Source: Protaetiibacter sp.
GTDB lineage: Bacteria; Actinomycetota; Actinomycetes; Actinomycetales; Microbacteriaceae
Length of the DNA stretch: 64,000 nucleotides
Assembly: GCA_030150265.1 (NCBI GenBank)
Contig: JASLGG010000009.1
Coordinates: 30,928 to 94,927, forward strand
Direction: 5' to 3'
The notes beneath the pieces were generated by a model. It was given only the letters and a program-made list of their open reading frames with translations, made no database searches and had not been told where the DNA came from. The translations under genes and the position numbers were made by a program. The first letter of the stretch is position 1. Each line of letters begins with the position of its first letter. This document shows, piece by piece, positions 1 through 10,431 of this stretch.

Positions 1-788
1 GCCAACTGTTCGACAGGCAGGAAGCCCAGCAGCCGCGAGCTGGCGTCGCCGTCGCTCAGCCGATCACGCTCCCAGCCACGCGCTCCTGCGATCAGCAGCG
101 GCGGCGTGCCGGGATGCGCGGCATACACCGAGCGATGGGCCTCGACGAGCGCCGGTAGATTCTTGCGCGGCTCGAGGGTGCCGAGGAACGCGATCCAATC
201 GCCCTCGATGCCGTGCGCCACTCGGAAGCGATCGAGTTCGGTGGCGGTGGGTGGGTGGAAGGTCGTGGCGTCGTAGCCGTGGTGCGCCACGACGAGCTTG
301 CCCTCGGCCGCCGGGCAGTATCGCAGCGTCTCGTCCAGGGTCGCGGCGCTCGGCACCACGATGCGGCGCGCCATTCGCGAGGAGAGACGCATCCAGCTGC
401 GGAAGAACACCCGCTTGAGCGGGGTATGTACGGCGGGATCGGAGAAGAAGGTCGCGTCGTGAAACGTGACCACGCGCGGGATGCGGGTCGCGATCGGCAG
501 CGTGTAATGCGGCGAGTGGATGACCTCGGCACGGCTGCGTCGTATGATCCGCGGCAGCGCGAGCTGCTCCCAGAGCAGCCGTAAAGCGGTCGACGCGATG
601 CGCGGTGAGGCCGGGACGATCGCCGCATGTGGCGCCAGCTCCGAGAAGCGCTCCGCATCCCGTGACTGGCAGACGATGGTGGCCTCCGCGCCCAGCTGCG
701 ACACGATGCCCTCGACATAACGGCCGACACCGCCCCGATCGGCCGGGATGGCGGTGGCGTCGAAGAGCACCCGCACCGGGGCGTTCAT
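1..788 (-). CDS. GT4-family glycosyltransferase, C-terminus outside window
   Basis: This is the N-terminal 262 residues of a GT-B fold glycosyltransferase of the GT4 (glycosyl_transf_1) family, expected to move a sugar from a nucleotide donor to a growing polysaccharide at the cytoplasmic membrane face. The start is the ATG at 788, whose first bases overlap the stop of the upstream gene (ATGA), so translation is probably coupled. The N-terminal domain opens with a Rossmann strand (residues 5-12) followed by a Gly-rich loop RGGVGRY (18-24), as in many mannosyl- and rhamnosyltransferases. The inter-domain motif GTLEPRKN lies at 203-210, typical of GT4 enzymes acting on O-antigen-like chains. 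It is the last visible gene of the minus-strand unit that begins with gmd. Donor and acceptor are not readable from the sequence. Confidence 0.85.
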   Translation of the reverse strand, partial: MNAPVRVLFDATAIPADRGGVGRYVEGIVSQLGAEATIVCQSRDAERFSELAPHAAIVPASPRIASTALRLLWEQLALPRIIRRSRAEVIHSPHYTLPIATRIPRVVTFHDATFFSDPAVHTPLKRVFFRSWMRLSSRMARRIVVPSAATLDETLRYCPAAEGKLVVAHHGYDATTFHPPTATELDRFRVAHGIEGDWIAFLGTLEPRKNLPALVEAHRSVYAAHPGTPPLLIAGARGWERDRLSDGDASSRLLGFLPVEQL

Positions 789-2374
789 CGGGTCTCCTGG
801 TCGTCGCGGAAGCCCTCGATGACGCCGACCGGCTGGATCGGTAGATCGATGACGCGGTAGGTGTAGCGCTCGGGCAGGTCCTTCTCCATCTGCTCGTACT
901 CCACGAAGACGTGCGAGCGGATGAGCCACACGCGCGAGCCGGGGTGTTGCATCAGATGGGTGTCCACGGCCGCGTAGGCGGCGGCGAGAGTCGAGAAGCC
1001 TGCTATCCGGTCGGTGTGTGGGTAGCAGATCACGTAGCCGGTCCATGCCGCCGGATCCGGACACCACGAGGGTGCGTCTAACCGCCAGCTGAGCGCGAGC
1101 TGGTAGCCGGCGAGCTCGTTGTAGAGCACGAGATCGTCTGCGCGCAGGTGGCTCTCGACGTATGCCGTCTGATGGGTTGTGTCGTAGAGCGGGAGCCTGT
1201 GCGCGCGCCAGTCGGGGATCGAGAGCACGGTGATGGTCAGCGCCACGATGCACGCCGCGGCGAGTGCGGTGCGCCGTGGAGGCATCGCGAGGCGGCCGGG
1301 TAGCCGGTTCAGCACCGTGGTGACGACGACAAGCGCGCCGACCGTCGCGCAGAACGAGGTCAGCACGATGAAGAAGTGCGAAGTGCGCTGGTCGAGTAGC
1401 GGGTAGCGGTGCAGCAGACCGAGGACGATCATGATGGCGAGCACGACGCCGGGAAACACGATCGCCTCCCAGGCGTGACGCCGGGCCGCGGTGATCAGCA
1501 TTGCGAGTACGAACACCGCGATGATGCCGATATTGAGGAAGGTAATCGACGCATCAACGTCGAGCATTCTGCTGCCGAGGAACTTCGGCAGGTCGAGGAG
1601 CCCACGCGGGTAGGCAGAGGTCCAGAATCCACGCAGCGAGTCGTTGTCGCCCTTCATGGCGACCATGAGATAGCAGGTGAGCATTCCGATCGCCGCGATC
1701 GAGCCGCCCACCAGGATGCCGGTCACGCGTCGCTTCTGCACCACGGCCTCAACGAGGAGCGCGAGGAATGCGGCGGGTACGACGAAGACGGTCGCGAACG
1801 CCACGAGAGTGCCGAACGCTCCGATTATCGTCAGGCCGACGAGCACACGGCGACCAGAACGGGCGTGGAAGGTCAGCGCGAGCACGAGCAGGGTCACGAA
1901 GGCGTCGGCCGCGTAGTGCTTGATGTCGACGCGGGCGAGCGTGCCGGGGGCGAGCGCGACGCCGAGCGCCGTGATCGCCCCCAGCGCCGTCGGGTTCAGC
2001 CCGCCCGGCCGCCACGGCATCCAACGGCCCGCGTAGAATGCGGCCGCGATCGCGGCCGCATGGAACAACAGCGTCAGTATCCGGCCGCCGGTGTCGCCGA
2101 GCAGCGAGAAGGCCTGCACCAGGAGGTTCCACGCGATGGGCGAGCTCGAGGTGAGCATCGGCAGGTCCGAGAGCGGGAACAGTCGGCTGAGCACGACCCA
2201 GGCCTCATCGCCCCACAGCGGCCACGACAGCAGGTACGGGATGTCCTGGGTCGTTGCGACGATCCCGAGTGCCGCCAGCAGCACTACGGCGAACCGTACG
2301 GCGTGCCGCGGCGGCCTCAGCATCATCCGACCCGCGATGTCGGCGGGCAATTCCAGTCGGTCGGCGTCGATCAT
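785..2374 (-). CDS. Polytopic membrane protein, probable GT-C glycosyltransferase
   Basis: A 529-residue integral membrane protein with roughly nine to eleven hydrophobic helices, the first near residues 26-43. The first extracytoplasmic loop carries WPLWGDEAWV (51-60). An acidic Asp-Glu pair in that loop is the hallmark of GT-C glycosyltransferases, which use polyprenyl-phosphate sugars outside the membrane. A soluble C-terminal segment of about 130 residues follows the last helix. I chose the ATG at 2374 because the longer reading to 2443 would overlap the upstream dehydratase by 56 bases; from 2374 the gap is 13 nt. It lies between a GDP-mannose dehydratase-family gene and a GT4 gene, so a polyprenyl-linked mannose or deoxyhexose donor is plausible. 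The GT-C assignment is inference from topology and the DE pair; a non-enzymatic membrane role cannot be excluded. Confidence 0.7.
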   Translation of the reverse strand: MIDADRLELPADIAGRMMLRPPRHAVRFAVVLLAALGIVATTQDIPYLLSWPLWGDEAWVVLSRLFPLSDLPMLTSSSPIAWNLLVQAFSLLGDTGGRILTLLFHAAAIAAAFYAGRWMPWRPGGLNPTALGAITALGVALAPGTLARVDIKHYAADAFVTLLVLALTFHARSGRRVLVGLTIIGAFGTLVAFATVFVVPAAFLALLVEAVVQKRRVTGILVGGSIAAIGMLTCYLMVAMKGDNDSLRGFWTSAYPRGLLDLPKFLGSRMLDVDASITFLNIGIIAVFVLAMLITAARRHAWEAIVFPGVVLAIMIVLGLLHRYPLLDQRTSHFFIVLTSFCATVGALVVVTTVLNRLPGRLAMPPRRTALAAACIVALTITVLSIPDWRAHRLPLYDTTHQTAYVESHLRADDLVLYNELAGYQLALSWRLDAPSWCPDPAAWTGYVICYPHTDRIAGFSTLAAAYAAVDTHLMQHPGSRVWLIRSHVFVEYEQMEKDLPERYTYRVIDLPIQPVGVIEGFRDDQETR

Positions 2375-2387
2375 GGGTGTCCGAGAC

Positions 2388-3353
2388 TCAGCGGGCCGGT
2401 GCGTCGGTCGAGAGCAGGGCGAGGTCGTGCTGCACCATCGCATCCACGACCTCGGTGAAGGTCATGGTCGGGCGCCACCCGAGCTCGGAGCGCAGCCGCG
2501 ACGAGTCGCCGCGCAGCGCGGGCGCGTCATGGGGACGCAGGAGACTCTCGTCGACCACGATGTAGCGCTCGGGGTGATCGATCCCGGCAGCCGCGAAGGC
2601 GGCGTGCACGAACTCGCGTACGGTGTGGACCTCGCCGGTGGCGATCACGTAGTCGCCCGGCTGTTCAGCGCCGGCGATGCGCAGCACGGCATCTACGTGG
2701 TCGGGGGCCCAGCCCCAATCGCGTCCGGCGTCGAGGTTGCCGAGCTCGAGACGGTCGGCCAGCCCCAGCGCGATCCGGGCGACGCCGTCAGTGATCTTGC
2801 GTGAGACGAAGCTGTGCGGACGTCGCGGTGACTCGTGATTGTAGAGGATGGCGTTGCTTGCCCATTGACCACGACTGCGGGCCAGCTGCACCGAGCGGTG
2901 CGCGAAGGCCTTCGCGGTGCCGTAGGGCGAAGTGGGCACGATGGGCGTCGTCTCGTCCTGTGGATCGACGCCGGCACCGGCGAAGATCTCGGCCGAGGAA
3001 GCCTGCACGAGGCGCGTTTCGGGGCCGAGGCGTTCACACGCTTCGAGCAGGGCCGCGACGGCGACCCCTGTGACGATTCCGGTCATCGCGGGCTGCTGCC
3101 ACGAGAGCGCGACTGAGGTGATCCCCGCGAGGTTGATCACGAGCTCCGGTCGCAGCTGCTCAACGAGACGGGCGAGCGTAGTCGGATCACCCAGGTCGCC
3201 TACATGTTCGACCGTGCCGGCCGGTGCGGGTTGCTCATCGACGCGATCGGTCACGCGCACGAGCCCGTGCACCTCCCAGCCGTCGGCGAGAAGACGTTCG
3301 GTCAGGTATGACCCGTCCTGGCCCGTAACGCCGGTGACGAAGACGCGGCCCAT
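2388..3353 (-). CDS. GDP-mannose 4,6-dehydratase-family SDR enzyme (second copy; dehydratase or reductase)
   Basis: An extended short-chain dehydrogenase of 321 residues. The NAD(P)-binding loop TGVTGQDG is at 7-14, the catalytic SSAE at 119-122 and the YxxxK pair at Tyr144/Lys148. NHESPRRP (172-179) followed by a VSRKI segment is characteristic of GDP-mannose 4,6-dehydratases, yet the protein is clearly divergent from its neighbour encoded 2 nt upstream. In D-rhamnose pathways Gmd is often paired with Rmd, which reduces GDP-4-keto-6-deoxymannose, so this copy may be the reductase. Its dehydratase-like motif leaves a second dehydratase possible. It is the second gene of the minus-strand unit and ends 13 nt before the GT-C-like gene. 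Confidence 0.85.
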   Translation of the reverse strand: MGRVFVTGVTGQDGSYLTERLLADGWEVHGLVRVTDRVDEQPAPAGTVEHVGDLGDPTTLARLVEQLRPELVINLAGITSVALSWQQPAMTGIVTGVAVAALLEACERLGPETRLVQASSAEIFAGAGVDPQDETTPIVPTSPYGTAKAFAHRSVQLARSRGQWASNAILYNHESPRRPHSFVSRKITDGVARIALGLADRLELGNLDAGRDWGWAPDHVDAVLRIAGAEQPGDYVIATGEVHTVREFVHAAFAAAGIDHPERYIVVDESLLRPHDAPALRGDSSRLRSELGWRPTMTFTEVVDAMVQHDLALLSTDAPAR

Positions 3354-3355
3354 CG

Positions 3356-4339
<984 letters not shown>

Positions 4340-4493
4340 GGTAGTAACCTCGTAGCTGTCGGAGTCGTCGGCACGAGTGGCCGCCGAGCAGATGAATGTC
4401 TCGTAGCGCCTGAGTGTGCCGAGACAAGGCGGAACACATGCGCAGCACCCATTGTACGCATGCACCTCCCGCCACCGAGCCCGAGGAGCACTC

Positions 4494-5984
4494 GTGACCC
4501 AGGTCGTCGTCGACATCGATCGGCCGCGCCGCGCGGGCCGTGTCGCCTCCCTGGTCTTCTGGATCGGGCTGGTGCTCGGCATGGCCGTGCGCGTGGGGTA
4601 CGCGCTCAGCCCGGCGATGACGCTCAACTCTGACATCTCAGTCGTCTACCTCATGTCGCGGCACGTCGCCGCAGGAGAGTTCAGCGCCTTCTACTGGGGC
4701 CAGTCCTACGGCGGTACAGCACTGCAGGCCGTCGCGGGTGCAGTCATGGCCGTCGCGGGTCCCTCTGTACTCGTACTCGCGATCGTGTCCGCGCTATTCT
4801 GGGTAGGGGCCACGGTGGTGCTGCGGGCCATCGTCACCCGGTCGATCGGCACGGTGGGCGGGGTACTCGCGGGCCTCATCTTCTGGTTCCCGGGGGCCGA
4901 GATCCTCTCTACGAGCGTTCTCGATCCGGGCTTCTACGGGCCGTCGCTCCTGTTCGGCCTCGGCACGATCCTGGTGGCCGTCGACCGCGTCAGGCGGCGG
5001 TCGTGGTGGTCGTGGGTTCTGCTGGGCCTGCTCGCGGGCCTCAGCCTGTGGACATCGCCGCTCGCGATCGCCCTCGCGGCGCCTGCCGTGCTCGCCGCGA
5101 TGATCGCCGACCGCCGGATCACGCGGTGGCTGGTCGCGGCGGCTGCGGGACTCGTCTCGAGCTCCCCCTGGCTGCTCGAGACCGTCGCGAGCCGCTTCTC
5201 GTCCGTCAAGCCTCTCGGGGGCGCGGGCTCCTTCCACCCCGAGAGCGTCGTTACGCTCTTCACCTCGATGTTCCCCGCCGCCTTCCCGTTCGGACAGCAT
5301 CTCGCCGTGGGCGTCGTCTACGGCGTTCTGCTCCTGGGGGCGATCGTGCTGCTCGTGGCCATAGGCATTCGGCGCCGCGATCTGCCGGCGCTGCTCATCG
5401 GATCGGCGACGGTCGCGCTGGTGATCGTGCTCGTGGCGGGCACGGGTGTGCGGCTGGCGCCCGACTCGGTGCGCTATTCCGGGTTCCTCATGCCGACGGT
5501 CGCCTTCGCCGTCGCGTTCCTCGTCACGCGTCTCGCCGTTCGCGCACGTGACATTGTCGCGGCGCTCGTCGTGCTCGTGGCGGTGGCGGCGACGTTCATC
5601 ACGGTCGGCGCCGACGACGGTCTCGGTCGCGCCGACGGTCCGCCGTTCGACCGACAGCTCGTACAGGTGGGCCAGCTGCTCGAGCAGCGGGGGGTGCACG
5701 AGGCCTACGGCGCGTACTGGGCCGCCTATGCGGTGACCGCGGCCACCGACGAGCGCGTCACGGTCGCCGCGCTCGCGCCCCGCCGCTTTGCGCCGTACGA
5801 GGCCGCCGCGGCCGGGCAGCTACCTGCGACGTTCGTCGTGTTCACGGGGCAGACGAGCGAGGCCGTGCTGCTGAAAGCGCCCGGTCTGGCGAAGCCTGAG
5901 GTCGAGCACGTTGGCGGCTACAGCGTCCTGTTCTTCGACGAGTGGTTCGATCCGTTCGAGCTCAAGGGGTTCGGAGTGCTCTGA
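4494..5984 (+). CDS. Polytopic membrane protein, GT-C/ArnT-like
   Basis: A 496-residue protein with about ten hydrophobic helices between residues 15 and 385 and a soluble C-terminal tail of about 105 residues. The first loop after helix 1 contains a conserved-looking acidic site (LNSDIS, 44-49) and YWGQSYGG (67-74), which resembles the first luminal loop of GT39-like membrane glycosyltransferases. The GTG at 4494 is chosen because GAGGAGC precedes it at a good distance; the alternative start at 4416 lies in the divergent promoter region. It is probably a single-gene unit facing gmd, with 154 nt between the two starts. Its place in the locus suggests transfer or modification of lipid-linked sugars outside the membrane; the exact reaction is unknown. 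Confidence 0.65.
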   Translation: MTQVVVDIDRPRRAGRVASLVFWIGLVLGMAVRVGYALSPAMTLNSDISVVYLMSRHVAAGEFSAFYWGQSYGGTALQAVAGAVMAVAGPSVLVLAIVSALFWVGATVVLRAIVTRSIGTVGGVLAGLIFWFPGAEILSTSVLDPGFYGPSLLFGLGTILVAVDRVRRRSWWSWVLLGLLAGLSLWTSPLAIALAAPAVLAAMIADRRITRWLVAAAAGLVSSSPWLLETVASRFSSVKPLGGAGSFHPESVVTLFTSMFPAAFPFGQHLAVGVVYGVLLLGAIVLLVAIGIRRRDLPALLIGSATVALVIVLVAGTGVRLAPDSVRYSGFLMPTVAFAVAFLVTRLAVRARDIVAALVVLVAVAATFITVGADDGLGRADGPPFDRQLVQVGQLLEQRGVHEAYGAYWAAYAVTAATDERVTVAALAPRRFAPYEAAAAGQLPATFVVFTGQTSEAVLLKAPGLAKPEVEHVGGYSVLFFDEWFDPFELKGFGVL

Positions 5985-6037
5985 GCATAAACGGATCACC
6001 TCTGGTGGCTGGGGCTGGATGGACCTGGTCAGCTTGC

Positions 6038-6043
6038 TAGCCT
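6038..6043 (+). promoter_or_regulatory. -10 element TAGCCT before the FG-GAP/DUF4214 gene
   Basis: TAGCCT fits the actinobacterial housekeeping TAnnnT consensus and lies 39 nt upstream of the ATG at 6083, leaving a leader that contains GTGGGGG. No clear -35 box is visible. Confidence 0.5.
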
Positions 6044-6082
6044 GTGTCGAGGACCACTCGAGCTGACGTGGGGGATACGTTA

Positions 6083-8272
6083 ATGAGCGCACGCCGATCG
6101 ATCTCTGCCGCACTGGCCATCGCGCTGGCAACCACGGGTGCGGTCTCGATGGTGACCACCGACAACGCGGATGCCACCACGGCTGCCCTGACCGAGGTGC
6201 GCACGGGAGGCGGCGTGTTCGCCACCGCTTCGACTGAGGGCTGGGTGCTCGACTTCGCCACAGGCGAGCAGTGGAGCTCGCCGGCCGTGGGTGACGTGAC
6301 AGGCGACGGCGTGCCCGAGATCATCGTCGGGGGGCTCAATTCGAAGGTGCGGGTGTACTCGACAGCGGGTGCACTGCTCACTACCATCGATCCGGGCGGC
6401 GGCAGCAACACGACGAAGCACGGCGCGACCCACGCGTCGCCCGCGCTCGGCGATCTCGACAGCGACGGCGTCGATGACATCGTGATTGCCAACACGGGCG
6501 GCAAGCTCGCGGCGTATTCGTACCGCGACCGTAAGTTGACCCAGCTCGCAAACATCACCGTGCCGCCCGCGTTCTCGGGAGCGATCGAAGGTATCTTCTC
6601 GACTCCGGCGATCGGCTACATCGATCGCAACGCCACCCCGGATGTCGTGACCACTTCCTGGGGCCAGGAGATGGACGCATGGTCCGGACCCTCGCTCGGC
6701 AAGATCCCGGCAACGCACCAGTGGGCGCTCGATACGATCTGGAGTTCTCCCGCGCTCGGCGACGTTGATGGCGACGGCGAGGTCGAGATTGTATACGGCT
6801 ACGACTGCGACGGCTCCAGCACGCATCCCTCGGTCGATCCGCGATGCAAGGCGGGCTGGCAAGGTGACCATATCGGCGGCGGGTTCATCACAGCAGTCAA
6901 GCTAGACGGCTCCGTGTTGTGGAACTACTTCGTCGACAACGCTGTCATCTGGTCGTCGCCCGCTCTCGCCGACCTCAACGGCGACGGTCGTCTCGACGTC
7001 GTCACCGGCACCGGTCTCTACTTCCAGACCGCTCAGGCGAAGAAGGTCATCGCCATCAACGGCGCGACCGGCAAGCTCATGTGGGAGGCGCCGACCGCCG
7101 GAATCCCTGTTGGCTCCCCGGCGATCGGCGAGACCGACGGCGACGGCCGGCCCGAGGTCTACATCGTCACCCGCGGAGGCTACCTCTACTCCTACGACGG
7201 TGAGAACGGCCACCAGCGCTTCCGCTCCTGCATCCTCGACGCCGTGACCTCGTGCCCAGCCGGTGATGCCGCGACCCACGGCGGCGTCGCGCTTGCCGAC
7301 ATCGACGGCGACGGCGTCATCGAGGCGATCACGCAGGGCGAGCAGCGTCTCCGCGTATTCGACAGCAAGACCGGTGCAGAGGAAGGTTCCGGCTACCGGT
7401 CGGCCTACCCTTACCAGCTCTTTGCCTCCGCGTCTACGCCTACGGTGGCGAGCGTCAACGGCAAGACGTGGATCGTGAGCGCGCTGCGCGGCGCGGGCAG
7501 CGATGGCGTGCGCAACGCGAACGATGACCTCGTCGTGACGGTGTGGGAGAGCTCCTCGGCGCTCGGGGCGGCGCCCTGGCCGACGTTCAAGCAGAACAAC
7601 GCCCGCACTTCGAACGCGATCCCCCAGGCGGTGCCGGACTCGTCCCGTGACGAGAAGTTCGTGCGCAAGATGTATCAGGACTTCCTCAGCCGCTCAGCCT
7701 CGAACTCGGATATAAGCTACTGGACGGGCATGCTTGGGTCCGGGCGGATCGACCGCTACGGCTTCGCCACGACGCTCTCGCGCACCGACGAGTGGATCAG
7801 CACCGTGATCACGAACTTCTACCGTGACACGCTCGGTCGTGAACCCGATGCGGCAGGCCTGCGCGGCTGGATCGACGCCGCGCGGTCCGGGATGCCGATC
7901 GCGCAGATCGCCGCCGCGTTTTACTCCTCGCCGGAGTACTTCAGCAAGGTGGGCCACAACGACTACATGACCTGGGTCGCGGACCTCTACCGCAAGTTGT
8001 TGCTGCGCGAGGCCGATTCGGCGGGGATCGCCGGATGGGTCGGGGCGCTGCAGGCGGGTATGCCTCGCGACACGGTCAGCTTCGGCTTCTACCAGTCGAC
8101 CGAGAAGCTCGGCGTGCGTATCACCGCGCTCTACCAGAAGTTGCTGGGCCGCGCCCCGGAGCCGGGCGCGATCCCGAACTGGGCGCCGTTCGTAGCGAAT
8201 GAAGGCGACCTCGTGCTTGCTGCTGCTCTCGCGGCCTCGAACGAATACTACAATCGCGCGCAGCAGGGCTAA
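6083..8272 (+). CDS. Secreted FG-GAP/VCBS repeat protein with C-terminal DUF4214 repeats
   Basis: A 729-residue exported protein. Residues 1-31 form a signal peptide (Arg-rich start, hydrophobic core, Ala-rich end). Residues about 60-480 hold at least six FG-GAP/VCBS-type beta-propeller blades with calcium loops, for example DVTGDGVPE (71-79) and DLDSDGVDD (124-132), repeated near 227, 296, 349 and 406. Residues about 523-729 carry four DUF4214 units of about 50 residues, each with a YxxxLGRxP...GW pattern. FG-GAP propellers bind ligands with calcium; DUF4214 occurs in surface and extracellular proteins but has no settled function. The ATG at 6083 is preferred over the GTG at 6044 because it directly precedes the signal peptide and has GTGGGGG upstream. 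Lying inside a polysaccharide locus, it may bind or organise the exported glycan; that is inference. Confidence 0.85.
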   Translation: MSARRSISAALAIALATTGAVSMVTTDNADATTAALTEVRTGGGVFATASTEGWVLDFATGEQWSSPAVGDVTGDGVPEIIVGGLNSKVRVYSTAGALLTTIDPGGGSNTTKHGATHASPALGDLDSDGVDDIVIANTGGKLAAYSYRDRKLTQLANITVPPAFSGAIEGIFSTPAIGYIDRNATPDVVTTSWGQEMDAWSGPSLGKIPATHQWALDTIWSSPALGDVDGDGEVEIVYGYDCDGSSTHPSVDPRCKAGWQGDHIGGGFITAVKLDGSVLWNYFVDNAVIWSSPALADLNGDGRLDVVTGTGLYFQTAQAKKVIAINGATGKLMWEAPTAGIPVGSPAIGETDGDGRPEVYIVTRGGYLYSYDGENGHQRFRSCILDAVTSCPAGDAATHGGVALADIDGDGVIEAITQGEQRLRVFDSKTGAEEGSGYRSAYPYQLFASASTPTVASVNGKTWIVSALRGAGSDGVRNANDDLVVTVWESSSALGAAPWPTFKQNNARTSNAIPQAVPDSSRDEKFVRKMYQDFLSRSASNSDISYWTGMLGSGRIDRYGFATTLSRTDEWISTVITNFYRDTLGREPDAAGLRGWIDAARSGMPIAQIAAAFYSSPEYFSKVGHNDYMTWVADLYRKLLLREADSAGIAGWVGALQAGMPRDTVSFGFYQSTEKLGVRITALYQKLLGRAPEPGAIPNWAPFVANEGDLVLAAALAASNEYYNRAQQG

Positions 8273-8343
8273 TCCGGCCGAAAACAAGGCGACCCCGGCT
8301 CTGCTTCGGCGTGCCGGCGTCTCCTGTCGTCGGGCCGGGATGG

Positions 8344-9669
8344 TCAGGCGATGGTGCGACCGGGGGCGCGCACCGTCCACCCCGCCTCGGTCCAGCGAGC
8401 GGTCTCGAGCACATTGCGACCGTCGATGAGGTTGGGGACCGCGACGATGCCGACCAGTTCGGCGGGCTCGAGCGAACGGTACTCGCGCCACTCGGTCAGG
8501 TGCAGCACTAGTTCCGCGCCGGCGAGGGCCTCGCGCACATCCTCGGCGTAACCGAGCTGCGGCGCTGAGCGCTGCGCGTTCGAGATGCCCTTGGGGTCGT
8601 GCACCGTGACCTGGGCGCCCGCCTCGTGCAGCATCTGCGCCACCGCGAGCGACGGTGCATCGCGGATGTCGTCGGAGTCGGGCTTGAACGTCGCGCCCAG
8701 CACGGTGACCTTGCGTCCGGTGAGGTCGTCGCCGACGAGCTCACGGGCGATCTCGAGCATGCGAGCGCGGCGACGTAGGTTGATCTGGTCGACTTCATCG
8801 AGGAAGGCCACGGCCTGACCCGCGCCGAGCTCGGTGGCGCGCGCCGCGAACGCCCGGATGTCCTTGGGGAGGCACCCACCGCCGAAGCCGACGCCGGCGC
8901 TCAGGAAACGATTGCCGATACGGGCATCGTGGCCGATCGCCTCCGCGAGGGTCGTCACGTCGGCGCCCGCTACCTCGCACACTTCGGCCATCGCGTTGAT
9001 GAACGAGATCTTGGTGGCGAGGAACGAGTTTGCCGCGACCTTGACGAGTTCGGCGGTCGCGATGTCGGTGACGATGAACGGGATGCCCTCGGTGATCATC
9101 GGTGCGTACACATGCCGGAGGCGCTCTTCGGCCTCGGCGGTGTCGACGCCGATCACGATTCGGTCGGGGTGCAGTGTGTCCTCGAGGGCGAAGCCCTCGC
9201 GAAGGAACTCGGGGTTCCATGCGAACACGACGTCACCACGGCTGGGAGCCTGCGCGTGGAAGCGTTCGCGCAGCTCTTGGGTGGTACCGACCGGCACCGT
9301 AGACTTACCCACGATGAGCGCGCCCTGCTTGACCGAGCCGGCGAGGGCGTCGATCGCCGAGTACAGGTAGCTCAGATCGGCGCTATTGCCGTCGGCGCGC
9401 TGTGGCGTCCCCACACAGAGGAATTGCACGTCGGCCCAGGCTGCGGCCTCGGCGGCGTTATCGGTGAACCGCAGGCGGCCGTTGTCGATGTTGGCCGCGA
9501 GCACTTCGTCGAGACCGGGCTCGTAGAACGGCAGGCGGCCGTCGCGCAGCGTCGCAAGCCTGCCGGGGTCGACCTCGACGCCGACGACCTCGTAGCCGAG
9601 CTCCGCCATCGCGGCGGCGTGGGTCGCACCGAGGTAACCGGTGCCGATGACCGAGATGCGGATCGTCAT
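8344..9669 (-). CDS. ugd: UDP-glucose 6-dehydrogenase
   Basis: Oxidises UDP-glucose twice with NAD+ to give UDP-glucuronate. The 441-residue protein shows the N-terminal nucleotide loop GTGYLG (9-14), the central Lys210 and Asn214 in ELVKVAANSF, and the catalytic Cys266 in GFGGGCLPKD (261-270), with the C-terminal UDP-binding domain following. Length is standard for the family. The ATG at 9669 overlaps the stop of the upstream GT2 gene by four bases (ATGA), which fixes the start; the longer frame into that gene is a shadow. With the decarboxylase encoded two genes upstream it forms a UDP-glucose to UDP-glucuronate to UDP-xylose route. UDP-glucuronate could also be used directly to make an acidic polymer. 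Confidence 0.95.
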   Translation of the reverse strand: MTIRISVIGTGYLGATHAAAMAELGYEVVGVEVDPGRLATLRDGRLPFYEPGLDEVLAANIDNGRLRFTDNAAEAAAWADVQFLCVGTPQRADGNSADLSYLYSAIDALAGSVKQGALIVGKSTVPVGTTQELRERFHAQAPSRGDVVFAWNPEFLREGFALEDTLHPDRIVIGVDTAEAEERLRHVYAPMITEGIPFIVTDIATAELVKVAANSFLATKISFINAMAEVCEVAGADVTTLAEAIGHDARIGNRFLSAGVGFGGGCLPKDIRAFAARATELGAGQAVAFLDEVDQINLRRRARMLEIARELVGDDLTGRKVTVLGATFKPDSDDIRDAPSLAVAQMLHEAGAQVTVHDPKGISNAQRSAPQLGYAEDVREALAGAELVLHLTEWREYRSLEPAELVGIVAVPNLIDGRNVLETARWTEAGWTVRAPGRTIA

Positions 9670-10418
9670 GCCTCGGACCCTTCGGAGGCTGAGGCCACGG
9701 GGATCTCGACGGAAGCGGGCGGGTTGCGGCGGGAGCCCTTGGTGACGCGGATCTTGAAGAGGATCCAGAGCGCCTCCACGCCATCCCACGCGGTGATCTT
9801 CTTGCCCTCGGCCCGGGTGCGGGCCTTGTAGCTGATCGGCACCTCGTAGGGCCGGTAGCCTGCGGCGAGCAGCTTGCCGGTCACCTCGGCCTCCATGCCG
9901 AAGCCCTTCGCCTTGACATCGAGCGAGCGATACAGCTCGAGTGGCATGAGCTTGAAGCAGGTCTCGACATCCGACACGTAAGCATTGAAGAGGATGTTCG
10001 CGGCGAGGTTGACGCCCTTGTTGCCGATCACGTACCAGTACGAGTATGAGGTATGCGAGCCGAAGGTGCGGGTGCCGTAGATCACCTGGGCCTCGCCGTC
10101 GATCACCGGCTGCATGAGCGCCGGGATCTCCTGGGGGCGGTACTCCTCGTCAGCGTCGCAGATGATCATGTAGTCGCCCGTGGCGATCTCGACGGCTTTG
10201 CGGATCGCCGCGCCCTTGCCCATGTTCTTCGGCTGGTGGAACACGACCACGCGCGGGTCGGTGATGGCATCGAGGATCGCGGCCGACTCGTCGGCGCTCC
10301 CGTCGTTGACCATCACGAACTCGGTCTCGGTAGGGAACTCGATCGCGAGCAGGCGATCGATGACCTTCTGAAGGGTCTTCGCCTCGTTGTAGATCGGGGT
10401 GAGGATGGAGAGTTTCAT
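9666..10418 (-). CDS. GT2 glycosyltransferase, polyprenyl-phosphate sugar synthase-like
   Basis: A 250-residue GT-A fold enzyme of the GT2 family. The N-terminus has the strand and acidic turn ILTPIYNEAKT (5-15) and NDGS at 38-41; the metal-binding DAD is at 88-90 followed by EEY, as in dolichyl- or polyprenyl-phosphate mannose/glucose synthases. There is no C-terminal membrane domain, so it probably acts at the cytoplasmic face on polyprenyl phosphate. Such enzymes supply the donor for GT-C transferases, and two GT-C-like proteins are encoded in this locus. It lies between uxs (13 nt away) and ugd (4-nt overlap) in one minus-strand unit. Which sugar it transfers cannot be told from sequence. 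Confidence 0.9.
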   Translation of the reverse strand: MKLSILTPIYNEAKTLQKVIDRLLAIEFPTETEFVMVNDGSADESAAILDAITDPRVVVFHQPKNMGKGAAIRKAVEIATGDYMIICDADEEYRPQEIPALMQPVIDGEAQVIYGTRTFGSHTSYSYWYVIGNKGVNLAANILFNAYVSDVETCFKLMPLELYRSLDVKAKGFGMEAEVTGKLLAAGYRPYEVPISYKARTRAEGKKITAWDGVEALWILFKIRVTKGSRRNPPASVEIPVASASEGSEA

Positions 10419-10431
10419 GTTGTCCAGGGGT

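Noticed and set aside
92..730. A 212-residue minus-strand frame at the left edge
   Set aside because: Arg/Ser-rich shadow of the true glycosyltransferase frame, which runs from 788 off the window edge and carries GT4 motifs.
8273..8343. CCGGC/GCCGG pairing after the FG-GAP gene as terminator
   Set aside because: Only five pairs with a 15-nt loop; too weak to call in this GC-rich context.
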